Assembly (NCBI GenBank): GCA_913777465.1
Contig: CAJYRQ010000057.1
Location: forward strand, 1-62,454
Direction of reading: 5' to 3'
DNA length: 62,454 nucleotides
Source of the DNA: an uncultured Chryseobacterium sp.
GTDB taxonomy: Bacteria > Bacteroidota > Bacteroidia > Flavobacteriales > Weeksellaceae
The position numbers were made by a program, and so were the translations under genes. The number at the start of each line of letters is the position of its first letter. The stretch's first letter is position 1. Of this stretch, positions 51,540-59,102 are shown in pieces. The notes below the pieces were generated by a model. It saw only the letters and a list, made by a program, of their open reading frames with translations. It did no database searches and had not been told where the DNA came from.

Positions 51540-51583
51540 CAAAGATAGAAAAATGTTCTGCTAACTTTATATGATTGTAATCA
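51540..51583 (-). promoter_or_regulatory. Crp/FNR-type class II promoter, site C
   Basis: TGATTGTAATCA (51572-51583) lies within ATGAT-N4-ATCAA, a 9-of-10 match to the FNR box. Its centre is 37.5 bases upstream of the final G of the minus-strand TATCTTTG (plus-strand CAAAGATA, 51540-51547). With the usual start site about five bases further on, the box is centred near -42. Confidence 0.6.
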
Positions 51584-51779
51584 ATAAAATCCTTAATTAT
51601 AAAACTTTATGATTAAAAAATCGAAATTTTCTACAGCTATTTTTAATATAAACGTAAATGTGATCAATAGGCAGGGGATCTTGCTGTGCATGAAATAAAC
51701 CACAGTAAAATAGAGATAATAGAGAACTAATAAATTATCGGAAGGTTAATTTTCTGTAAAATTAGAAGTTTCATTCCCG

Positions 51780-52376
51780 TCATTTGCTGTCGGGAACGAA
51801 ATTTTTTCTTGCCAGTTCTTTCCGGACGCGGCTGAGGCTTTCAGGCGTGATTCCCAGATAAGAAGCGATCATCCATTGCGGTACCCTCAACAGGAGATCC
51901 GGGTACATTTTAATGAATTTCATGTATCGTTCTTCAGCGGTTTCGGCCAGTAAAGAATTGATCCGGTCCTGCAGGCTTTTAATATGTTTCTGTAAAAGGA
52001 TATCACTTTGCTCAAGGCTGATCGGAAACCCCTCAGTTAATTTATTGATGAAATCCGGAGGCAGCATGAGAATTTCAGAATCTTCCACCGCTTCGATATA
52101 ATAAACCGATTTTTCGTTAAAATAAAGGCTGCTGCGGTCGGAAATGAGCCAGCTTTCCGGAGCAAACTGGATAATGTGTTCCTTCCCGTTTTTATCGATG
52201 GAATACATTTTCAGCAGCCCTTTTTCCACAAAATAAATATACCGGCAGATTTCACCGTATTGTAGCAGGAACTGATTTTTCTGTATTTTCTTCGCTTCGT
52301 AGTGCAGGCTGCACATATTCACTCTTTCCAGAGGAACATTCAGGACCTTTGCTAAATAATTGTTGATATTCTTCAT
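51780..52376 (-). CDS. Crp/Fnr-family transcriptional regulator 3
   Basis: A 198-residue regulator of a different branch from the tandem pair. It has a nucleotide-binding-like beta-roll (LLQYGEICRYIYFVEKGLLKMYSI) and a winged helix VPQWMIASYLGITPESLSRVRKEL, in which PESLSR keeps the FNR-type E-x2-SR residues. It is the last gene of a four-gene minus-strand operon with two bacillithiol proteins, and its start codon shares a base with the ytxJ stop. Confidence 0.9.
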   Translation of the reverse strand: MKNINNYLAKVLNVPLERVNMCSLHYEAKKIQKNQFLLQYGEICRYIYFVEKGLLKMYSIDKNGKEHIIQFAPESWLISDRSSLYFNEKSVYYIEAVEDSEILMLPPDFINKLTEGFPISLEQSDILLQKHIKSLQDRINSLLAETAEERYMKFIKMYPDLLLRVPQWMIASYLGITPESLSRVRKELARKNFVPDSK

Positions 52377-52753
52377 TATACAATCTGGTCTGCGGAAATA
52401 CTCTGGTGGGACGCGTCGTTTACCGCTTTGCCGTTTTCAATGACGATCAGCTGCGGGCTCTGGTGGGTTACCCCGAGATCTTCCGCAATCTTATTGGAGA
52501 GCGGGCGGTGTGCCAGGAGGTCGAGATAATACAGTTCTGCTTTACCCTCCAGATTTTCTGCTTCCTTTTCGAAATTACGCAGCACCGTTTTACTGATGAA
52601 GCAGCTGGTGGAATGTTTGAAAATGGCTATTTTACGATTGAAGGAGCTTTCAATAGCTTTTTGCAGATCCTCTTCGGATTCTATCTTTTTCCAGAAAGAC
52701 TTCTGCTCTGGAGCATCTTCCTTTCCGCCGAATATTTTATCAAAAAAACTCAT
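52376..52753 (-). CDS. ytxJ: Bacillithiol system redox-active protein YtxJ
   Basis: A 125-residue thioredoxin-like protein. The active-site segment FKHSTSCFISKTVLRNF has the single redox cysteine typical of YtxJ/BrxC, and the cis-proline region is VTHQSPQLIVI. Family members resolve protein-bacillithiol mixed disulfides. It overlaps the DUF1569 gene by 4 bases. With YfiT two genes upstream, this points to bacillithiol as the main low-molecular-weight thiol. Confidence 0.88.
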   Translation of the reverse strand: MSFFDKIFGGKEDAPEQKSFWKKIESEEDLQKAIESSFNRKIAIFKHSTSCFISKTVLRNFEKEAENLEGKAELYYLDLLAHRPLSNKIAEDLGVTHQSPQLIVIENGKAVNDASHQSISADQIV

Positions 52754-53211
52754 ACGTTAAACTGTTTTAAATGATGATCGAGATGTTTGTACTCCAAAAA
52801 GCCCCAGTCTCTTTCTTCCATCTTCCCGAAAAGCACGTGATGATCCGGCAGGCTGCCGTTTTTGAAATGAATGAGGTAATCATCCAGTGTTTTCAGAAGA
52901 TTTTGTTGTTCTTCATCAAAATGACATTCAAAATTAATAATAAGTTTTTGAAAAGTCGGCATGTTTCGCGGAATTCCGTTGTTGAAAATCTGCATTTCTT
53001 TTTTAGTGGCTATTCCGATCAGGCAGAACAGTCTGTTTATTTCAGGCAGCCGAAGCTTTTTTTGGGGAACCTGAAGCACGCAGCTGCAGTGCCTCATCAT
53101 CTGGCTTACGTCCATTCTCCCCCATCTCCTGCGTGAGTTTTCATTCAGGTGTCCAATCCTTTCTGTGATTTCCTTAAAGTCGGCAGGATGATGTAAACTT
53201 TTCTTTACCAA
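52750..53211 (-). CDS. DUF1569-domain protein (DinB-like fold)
   Basis: A 153-residue helical protein. GRMDVSQMMRHCSCVLQ near residue 32 and the tail DWGFLEYKHLDHHLKQF supply three conserved histidine positions, as in DinB/YfiT-type metal-dependent enzymes. The DUF1569 family is related to thiol S-transferases but has no proven reaction. It lies between yfiT (7-base overlap) and ytxJ (4-base overlap), so a thiol-linked job is likely by context. Confidence 0.85.
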   Translation of the reverse strand: MVKKSLHHPADFKEITERIGHLNENSRRRWGRMDVSQMMRHCSCVLQVPQKKLRLPEINRLFCLIGIATKKEMQIFNNGIPRNMPTFQKLIINFECHFDEEQQNLLKTLDDYLIHFKNGSLPDHHVLFGKMEERDWGFLEYKHLDHHLKQFNV

Positions 53212-53741
53212 CCTTTTTCTTTCTTTAGATTTTCGATATGGGCAAAGTGATGGTTACAGTGCCACGCGTATAAGGCTAGGTAACTTCTGAGGTTGTAATT
53301 CCTGTTGTGCTCCGGATGATGGAAGGTTCTTTCAAAATGCCTGTTGGTCATGCTTTTCAGCAAAGCCGTCCATCGCTGGTGGGTACCTTTCAGCATCCGC
53401 ATGGCGGGTTTTACAGGCATGCTCAGGCTGTCCTGCAGTTCTGCCCATTTTGCCTCATCGTAAGGCTTTATTGTCGGATTTTCTTCCGTAAGAGCCAGCT
53501 TCAGACGCATAAAGCTGTTGATGTGGCTGTCGGCCAGATGATTCACCACCTGCCGTACCGTCCAGCCACCTTCCCGGTATTGGGTATCCAGCTGATCATC
53601 GGTAAAATGTTCGATCAGATTTTTCAGCTTTCCCGGAAAATCCCTGATGACTTTGATGTATTCGTCTAGTTTGATGTCGCAGATGTTTTCAGGCTCTTCA
53701 AATTGTCCGATCGGAAATTTCTTTTGCTCCAAATGGTTCAT
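53205..53741 (-). CDS. YfiT-family bacillithiol S-transferase (BstA-like)
   Basis: A 178-residue DinB-fold metal-dependent enzyme. The start PIGQFEEPENI is typical of YfiT. The metal histidines are in VRQVVNHLADSHIN and YAWHCNHHFAHI. YfiT/BstA proteins join bacillithiol to electrophiles and antibiotics for detoxification. It is the first gene of the operon with DUF1569, ytxJ and a Crp/Fnr regulator. Confidence 0.9.
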   Translation of the reverse strand: MNHLEQKKFPIGQFEEPENICDIKLDEYIKVIRDFPGKLKNLIEHFTDDQLDTQYREGGWTVRQVVNHLADSHINSFMRLKLALTEENPTIKPYDEAKWAELQDSLSMPVKPAMRMLKGTHQRWTALLKSMTNRHFERTFHHPEHNRNYNLRSYLALYAWHCNHHFAHIENLKKEKGW

Positions 53742-53822
53742 TTTTAATTTTATTATTTATTATTTTAATTAAAATCACAGCATTTTATAATGGCGCAGAC
53801 TCTTTTTCGGGAATATTCCAAA

Positions 53823-54220
53823 TCATGGCAGCACCATCTCAGATCCGGATCTTCGAACAGGATTAAAAACGCTGTTAAATTTAGTTGTACCGCCAGCAAT
53901 TTCAATGCCTGAGATACTTAAAAGTCCGTTATTTTCCAACTTTCTTTCATAGTCATCTATCATATCACTGAAAAAACAATCCCTAAGGCATCAATAATCT
54001 ACATACAGCCGATGCTTATCTTTGAGTTTTCTTCCGCAAAAAGCCTAAAACGGAATCTTAAGTTCTCTGCCGGAAATAACGCGGATAAAATCTGATATTC
54101 CCTTCCTATGGTAAAACGGTAGCCATCAATAAAAACGGTTCTCGTCGATATTCTTTTTACTGATAACGTTAAAGAGGTCATATTCAAGGTCTTTATTTTC
54201 GAATCTGATAAAATCATCAT
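53823..54220 (-). pseudogene. Possible decayed gene
   Basis: Two open segments on the minus strand lie in different frames. The upstream one (54220-53999) reads through FIDGYRFTIGREYQILSALF and KISIGCM. The downstream one (about 53963-53823) reads DDYERKLENNGLLSISGIEIA. Both have plausible protein-like composition, unlike the surrounding AT-rich DNA, and stop codons and a frame change separate them. I do not recognise the parent family. Confidence 0.3.
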
Positions 54221-54419
54221 TGATTATCTAAGATCGTGTCCAGATGTCGAATAATCCGCGGACGATGGTAAATTCTTTCATAAAATCCAGTTGGCTGCTT
54301 TTTTAAAGAGGCAATACGTTATTAGCTCTGGATAAAAATACCGAAAAATTCAAAAATTCCGCCATTTACCAATATTCATTGAGACTTGATTTTCAAGATT
54401 ATCGTCGTATATGCAAAAA

Positions 54420-54447
54420 CATCCGGCTCCCAGCTTCCTTCTTCCAG
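54420..54447 (-). repeat. Heptamer repeat family H1, copy 6
   Basis: Four 7-bp units (CATCCGG, CTCCCAG, CTTCCTT, CTTCCAG) end 22 bases before the stop codon of the minus-strand DEAD-box gene, in the same orientation as that gene. Confidence 0.65.
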
Positions 54448-54468
54448 CCTATAACGTAAGATTAAATC

Positions 54469-55611
54469 TTAATATCCGTGCAGATCCAGCCCTTCGGTTC
54501 GCTGTAAAGGTACTTTCTTCCCCATCTTTTTCTGGATCACACGGAAATGCTGCAGTTCATCATCCGTGAGAATGCTGATGGCGGTTCCCTTTTCATTAGC
54601 ACGGCCTGTCCTTCCGATGCGGTGAATATAATCCAGCGGTGAGCGCGGCAGCTCGTAATTGATGACGCAAGGCAGGGATTCAATGTGGATCCCGCGGCCG
54701 ATCAGATCGGTGGCTACAAGGATCTGGGCACCGTCTACCTTAAATTCTTCCAGGTTGTTCCGGCGGGCGCCCTGTGATTTCTGGCTGTGAATGGCCACCG
54801 CTTTGATTTTATTTTTCTTAAGCTTTTCTACCAGGTTATCGGCCGATCTGGTGGAAGAAACGAATACCAATGCTTTTTCTACTTTCTTTTCTTTAATTAA
54901 ATACCGCAGAAAAGGGCCTTTTCTTTCCGGAGAAACATGGTAAGCCAGCTGCTCAATGTTGTCGATCTCGACTTCTTCTTTCTTGATCTCAATAATAACC
55001 GGATTGATGGTCAGGCGTTCTTTTATTTCGGCGACCTTATCGTTTAAAGTAGCCGAAAATAAAGTGGTCTGCTTCGCCACCGGCATCATGGCAAAAAGCT
55101 TGTCCAGTTCTTCCCCGAAGCCCAGCTGAAACATTTTATCGGCCTCATCAATGATCAGATGCCGGATCCCGGAGATGCTTACCGCATTGTGGTCTATAAG
55201 ATCGAGTAAACGGCCGGGTGTGGCAATAAGCACTTCCACTCCAAACAATCCTTTCATCTGCGGATTGATGGACACCCCTCCGTAAACTGCCATGGTGCGG
55301 ATCTCACGTTTCAGGTTATCTGTAAAAGCCCTGAATACCTCATCGATCTGAATAGCCAGTTCCCTTGTCGGCACCAATACCAAAACCTGGATATTACGGT
55401 CTTTTTTTACCTCCGCATTCTGCAGTTTTTCCAGAACGGGCATGACGAAACAGGCTGTCTTTCCGGAACCCGTCTGTGCAATCCCCATCAGGTCTTTGCC
55501 CTGTAAAATGACCGGTACGGCCTGCTCCTGGATCGGAAAAGGTTTCAGGTAGCCTAATTTTTTTACAGAGCGGATAATAGGGTGCGATAATCCCAGCGAT
55601 TCAAATGACAT
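54469..55611 (-). CDS. DEAD-box RNA helicase (RhlE-like)
   Basis: A 380-residue two-domain RNA helicase. The Q motif is FPIQEQAV; the Walker A motif is AQTGSGKT (45-52); then PTRELAIQ, TPGRLLDL, DEAD in IIDEADKMFQLG, SAT, ATDLIGRGIHI and HRIGRTGRA. It lacks the basic C-terminal tail of many RhlE proteins. It probably acts in ribosome assembly or RNA turnover. The minus-strand -7 element TATCTTTG (plus-strand 55629-55636) lies 18 bases upstream of the ATG. Confidence 0.95.
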   Translation of the reverse strand: MSFESLGLSHPIIRSVKKLGYLKPFPIQEQAVPVILQGKDLMGIAQTGSGKTACFVMPVLEKLQNAEVKKDRNIQVLVLVPTRELAIQIDEVFRAFTDNLKREIRTMAVYGGVSINPQMKGLFGVEVLIATPGRLLDLIDHNAVSISGIRHLIIDEADKMFQLGFGEELDKLFAMMPVAKQTTLFSATLNDKVAEIKERLTINPVIIEIKKEEVEIDNIEQLAYHVSPERKGPFLRYLIKEKKVEKALVFVSSTRSADNLVEKLKKNKIKAVAIHSQKSQGARRNNLEEFKVDGAQILVATDLIGRGIHIESLPCVINYELPRSPLDYIHRIGRTGRANEKGTAISILTDDELQHFRVIQKKMGKKVPLQRTEGLDLHGY

Positions 55612-55772
55612 AAAATACTTATTTTGGGCAAAGATAAGCTATTGGCATCTGATAAAGAAAGGTAAAACAATCCCGAATCGGTTTATAATGCCGATTTGTC
55701 CGATAATTGGTATTTGGACACTTTTTTGAAGAGTAGTTTTCGTAAATTTATCGAAAATTCAAGAATTTAAAT

Positions 55773-56378
55773 ATGAAAAAAGCGTTAATCGTCGTAGATG
55801 TGCAGAATGACTTTTGTGAGGGCGGAGCTCTGGCAGTTCCTGAAGCCAATGAGGTGATTCCTTACATCAATTCCCTGATGGAAGAAAACGACTACGACCA
55901 AATTGTACTGACTCAGGACTGGCATCCTGCAAATCATAAAAGCTTTGCCAGCAACAATGGCAGAAACGTGGGAGAAAGCATCATCCTGAACGGGGTTCCG
56001 CAATTTATGTGGCCGGACCACTGCATCCAGGGCACTTTCGGAGCCGAGTTCCATAAAGACCTGAACAGGGACAAGGTAACGCACATCGTGCAGAAAGGTA
56101 AGAATGTAGAAATCGACAGCTACAGCGGTTTTCAGGACAACAACCACTTCATGAAAACCGGACTGGACGATTTCCTGAAATTCCATGACATCCAGTTGGT
56201 GGAGATCGTAGGTCTTGCGATGGATTACTGCGTAAAATTCACCTGTATTGATGCCGTAAACAGCGGTTATGTCACCTGCCTCCATTTTAACGGAACGCGC
56301 GCCGTCAACGTAAAACCGGATAACGGCAGAGACGCGATCTACGATATGATCCAGAAAGGAGTTACGGTATTGGGATAA
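55773..56378 (+). CDS. pncA: Bifunctional nicotinamidase/pyrazinamidase
   Basis: A 201-residue hydrolase that converts nicotinamide to nicotinate for NAD recycling. The catalytic triad is D9 (VVDVQNDF), K108 (VQKGKN) and C153 (AMDYCVKFTC). The metal ligands include D49 and H51 in TQDWHPANH and H83 in WPDHC. Length is normal. A terminator hairpin follows. Confidence 0.96.
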   Translation: MKKALIVVDVQNDFCEGGALAVPEANEVIPYINSLMEENDYDQIVLTQDWHPANHKSFASNNGRNVGESIILNGVPQFMWPDHCIQGTFGAEFHKDLNRDKVTHIVQKGKNVEIDSYSGFQDNNHFMKTGLDDFLKFHDIQLVEIVGLAMDYCVKFTCIDAVNSGYVTCLHFNGTRAVNVKPDNGRDAIYDMIQKGVTVLG

Positions 56379-56434
56379 TCTGATTTATCGCATTTGCAAG
56401 TCAGGAAAACAGATCAGAAATAAATTTTTATAAG

Positions 56435-56476
56435 GGGTATTGGATCTTTACACTGATCTGATACCTTTTATTTTTT
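56435..56476 (+). terminator. Intrinsic terminator after pncA
   Basis: GGTAT-TG-GATC (56436-56446) pairs with GATC-TG-ATACC (56455-56465) around an 8-base loop, and TTTTATTTTTT follows. Confidence 0.7.
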
Positions 56477-56584
56477 AATAATATCAAATGAATTACAAAG
56501 TTTTGTTAAACTTAAAGGTTCCGTAAGCCAGCGATGCAAAATATATTTAAATTTGTCTGTTTGTAAAATATAAAAAACGATACC

Positions 56585-57730
56585 TTGAAAAAAGTCTTAT
56601 TACCCGTTATTTGTTTTATTAATACCGTTTGTTTCAGTCAGAACACCCGTATTTCAGGAAAAAGTTTCAGGCCTTTTAAATATAAAATTGTTATCTCTAA
56701 TGCATTTAATGACAAGTATTACAACGGAAACAGTATAACGGATTCAGCAGCCGTACAAAACGGGACATTCGACTTTACCGTTCCTTCCCAGACTGCTGAT
56801 ATTCCTTATGCATACAGGTTTAATGATAAGATCAGTGCCGGCTCATTTTTCCAGAGCGATGTATTTTTTATAGATTCAAAAACAAAATATATTACGGTAG
56901 GTAAAGAGGGTGATCCGCAAAATTTTGAAATAATTTCCAACAGTCAGTCTATAACCGGCGAAATGGCTAAAATGCAGGCTTATTTCTCGGAATTCAATAA
57001 AGAAAAACAAAGTTTTTACGATAAGTCACGGGCGGAATATGAAAAGTTTCCGGACAAACAAAAGATTCCCCAGAAATTCTGGGATTCTTATCAGGCGGAA
57101 GAAAAAAAGTTCAGCGTTAAAGAAGACTTGCTTTTATCAGGCTATGTAAAAGAGAACAGAAATTCATTTACCGGACTTTGGAAATTGATTGAAAAGTTTG
57201 AAAGAAATGGCTATGAACCGGCGTATGAAACAATCTTCAATGATTTTTCACCTGAAATAAAAAGAAAGAAGACAGCAGAAACCCTGCGCATGGCTATTAA
57301 AAATGCAGCTGATTTCAGAGTAGGCAACCGCTTTCCTGGTTCTAAAATAAAAGATATAAAAAATCCGGGTTCCGTATTCTCCATTCCTCCCGCTAAATAT
57401 ACGCTAGTAGATTTCTGGTTCAGCAGCTGTAAGCCTTGCCTTGAGCAAATGCCACTATATGCAGATCTTTATTCGCAGTATCATCCAAAAGGCTTTCAGA
57501 TCATCGGTATTGCCACAGATCAGGATAAATACAAAAGCAACCTTTTGAAAACGATCGGGAAATTCAATATTCCATGGACCAACTATTGGGATACCAATGG
57601 CAGGCAGTCTTCCGAATGGACGATTACTTCCTTCCCTACCAATTATCTTCTGGATGAAAACGGTAAAATCGTTTTTAAAAATATTACGGAAAAAGAATTG
57701 TCGGAACTGCTGGAGAAAAAATTGAAATAA
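56585..57730 (+). CDS. TlpA-like thioredoxin-family protein
   Basis: A 381-residue exported protein. A signal peptide (about 1-19, cleaved near CFSQN) is followed by an N-terminal DUF4369-like beta domain, a charged helical middle (about 120-240) and a C-terminal thioredoxin domain with active site CKPC (C282, C285) and cis-proline in SFPTNY (P351). Such proteins reduce periplasmic disulfides, for instance in cytochrome maturation. It starts at TTG 56585, where the signal peptide begins. A -7 element TAAATTTG at 56548-56555 lies upstream. Confidence 0.88.
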   Translation: MKKVLLPVICFINTVCFSQNTRISGKSFRPFKYKIVISNAFNDKYYNGNSITDSAAVQNGTFDFTVPSQTADIPYAYRFNDKISAGSFFQSDVFFIDSKTKYITVGKEGDPQNFEIISNSQSITGEMAKMQAYFSEFNKEKQSFYDKSRAEYEKFPDKQKIPQKFWDSYQAEEKKFSVKEDLLLSGYVKENRNSFTGLWKLIEKFERNGYEPAYETIFNDFSPEIKRKKTAETLRMAIKNAADFRVGNRFPGSKIKDIKNPGSVFSIPPAKYTLVDFWFSSCKPCLEQMPLYADLYSQYHPKGFQIIGIATDQDKYKSNLLKTIGKFNIPWTNYWDTNGRQSSEWTITSFPTNYLLDENGKIVFKNITEKELSELLEKKLK

Positions 57731-57745
57731 TTTTGTTTAAACATA

Positions 57746-57782
57746 AAAACGGCACTGAAAAATTTCAATGCCGTTTTTTATT
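57746..57782. terminator. Bidirectional terminator
   Basis: The stem AAAACGGCA (57746-57754)/TGCCGTTTT (57769-57777) is extended by TGAAA/TTTCA inside and followed by T-rich sequence. It serves the converging TlpA and pseudouridine synthase genes. Confidence 0.85.
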
Positions 57783-57802
57783 TTACTAAAAAATACTATT
57801 AA

Positions 57803-58999
57803 TTAAAGCATTTTAAGATTGTTCACTTCCAGTTCCGTAAGGATTCTCCAGTGTCCCCTTTTGATATTTTTCTTTGTTAATCCTGCAAACATCACACGGT
57901 CCAAAGCTTCCACTTCATATCCTAACCTCTGGAAGATTCTTCTGATCACGCGGTTCCAGCCGATGTGGATCTCAATACCCACTTCATTCTTCGGCTTTCC
58001 TTCGATAAAGGAAATCTGATCAACTGCGGCTACGCCTTCATCCAGACGGATACCTTCGGCAATCAGCTTCATGTCTTCATGGGTTAATTTTTTATCCAGG
58101 GTAACATGGTAGATTTTCTTGGCATCGAAAGAAGGGTGCGTCAGCTTTTTCGTCATGTGCCCGTCATTGGTCAACAGGATTACCCCTGTTGTGGAACGGT
58201 CCAGCCGTCCAACCGGGAACAGACGGTATGGTGAAGCATTTGCTACCAGGTCCATTACGGTTTTTCTCGCTTTATCGTCTTTTGTCGTGGAAATATAACC
58301 TTTCGGTTTATTCAGAAGAACGTATACCGGCTTTTCAGGGGTGATGTTCTGCCCGTCGAAAACCACTTTATCGGTCTTTTCAACCTGATAGCCCATTTCG
58401 GTTACCACTTTACCGTTCACTTCCACCAGGCCTTGTGTAATCAGTTCATCAGCTTCCCTTCTGCTGCAGATGCCTGAGTTGGCGATGTATTTGTTCAGAC
58501 GTACGGTATCCTTATGAACGTCTTTGTCGATCTTGGTCAGTCTTCTTTTCTGTACAAAAGATCGGGCTTTATCCTGTCGGTCGTCGCCTTCCGAAGATGG
58601 CCTTCTTCCGTATTTCAGGCTGCCTCTTTCGTACTTATCGCGGGTATCGAAATTTTTTCCGCCTCTTTTAGGAGCCGGTTTGCCGAACGTCTTTTTACCT
58701 TCCCCTTCGGTGGTGATATAAGGTTCTCTTTCGGTCTTGGAGTATTTCTTATCCATCCGGGCCTGGTAGCTGGTATCTTTCTTACTGCCGTCAAATCCTT
58801 CAGAACTTCTTTCAAAAGGTTTCTTTTCGAATCTTGTATTGGATCCTCTCTCGGAATTCCTTTCTCCTGCTTTGGGAAAAGATTTCTTAAAAGGTTTTGA
58901 ACCGGAATTTCCGGATCTGGAAGCGCGAGAATCATCAGAATTATTTCTTGTTGAAGTTCTTGGTCTTTTGGGTTTTCCTGAATTATTGTCTCTGCTCAT
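57803..58999 (-). CDS. Pseudouridine synthase (RluB/RsuA family) with long disordered N-terminus
   Basis: A 398-residue enzyme. Residues 1-155 are a basic, Ser/Arg/Lys-rich disordered tail. An S4 RNA-binding domain follows (LNKYIANSGICSRREADELI, about 168-220), then the catalytic domain with the active-site aspartate in VGRLDRSTTGVILLTNDG. It should modify 23S rRNA in the manner of RluB, but the exact uridine is not readable. ATG 58999 is preferred, as the minus-strand -7 element TATCTTTG (plus-strand 59015-59022) lies just upstream of it and would exclude the longer frame. Confidence 0.92.
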   Translation of the reverse strand: MSRDNNSGKPKRPRTSTRNNSDDSRASRSGNSGSKPFKKSFPKAGERNSERGSNTRFEKKPFERSSEGFDGSKKDTSYQARMDKKYSKTEREPYITTEGEGKKTFGKPAPKRGGKNFDTRDKYERGSLKYGRRPSSEGDDRQDKARSFVQKRRLTKIDKDVHKDTVRLNKYIANSGICSRREADELITQGLVEVNGKVVTEMGYQVEKTDKVVFDGQNITPEKPVYVLLNKPKGYISTTKDDKARKTVMDLVANASPYRLFPVGRLDRSTTGVILLTNDGHMTKKLTHPSFDAKKIYHVTLDKKLTHEDMKLIAEGIRLDEGVAAVDQISFIEGKPKNEVGIEIHIGWNRVIRRIFQRLGYEVEALDRVMFAGLTKKNIKRGHWRILTELEVNNLKML

Positions 59000-59102
59000 T
59001 CTAAAATATTTTTGCAAAGATAGTATATTTAGCAACGAGTTAAAAATTAAGAATCATAACTTTGTATATAGTTTCATATTAAACTCTACAGAAAATCCGA
59101 AA

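Noticed and set aside
58839-59102. N-terminal extension of aroB
   Set aside because: The extra 88 residues lie antisense to the disordered head of the pseudouridine synthase gene. Normal AroB length starts at 59103, after a good -7 element.
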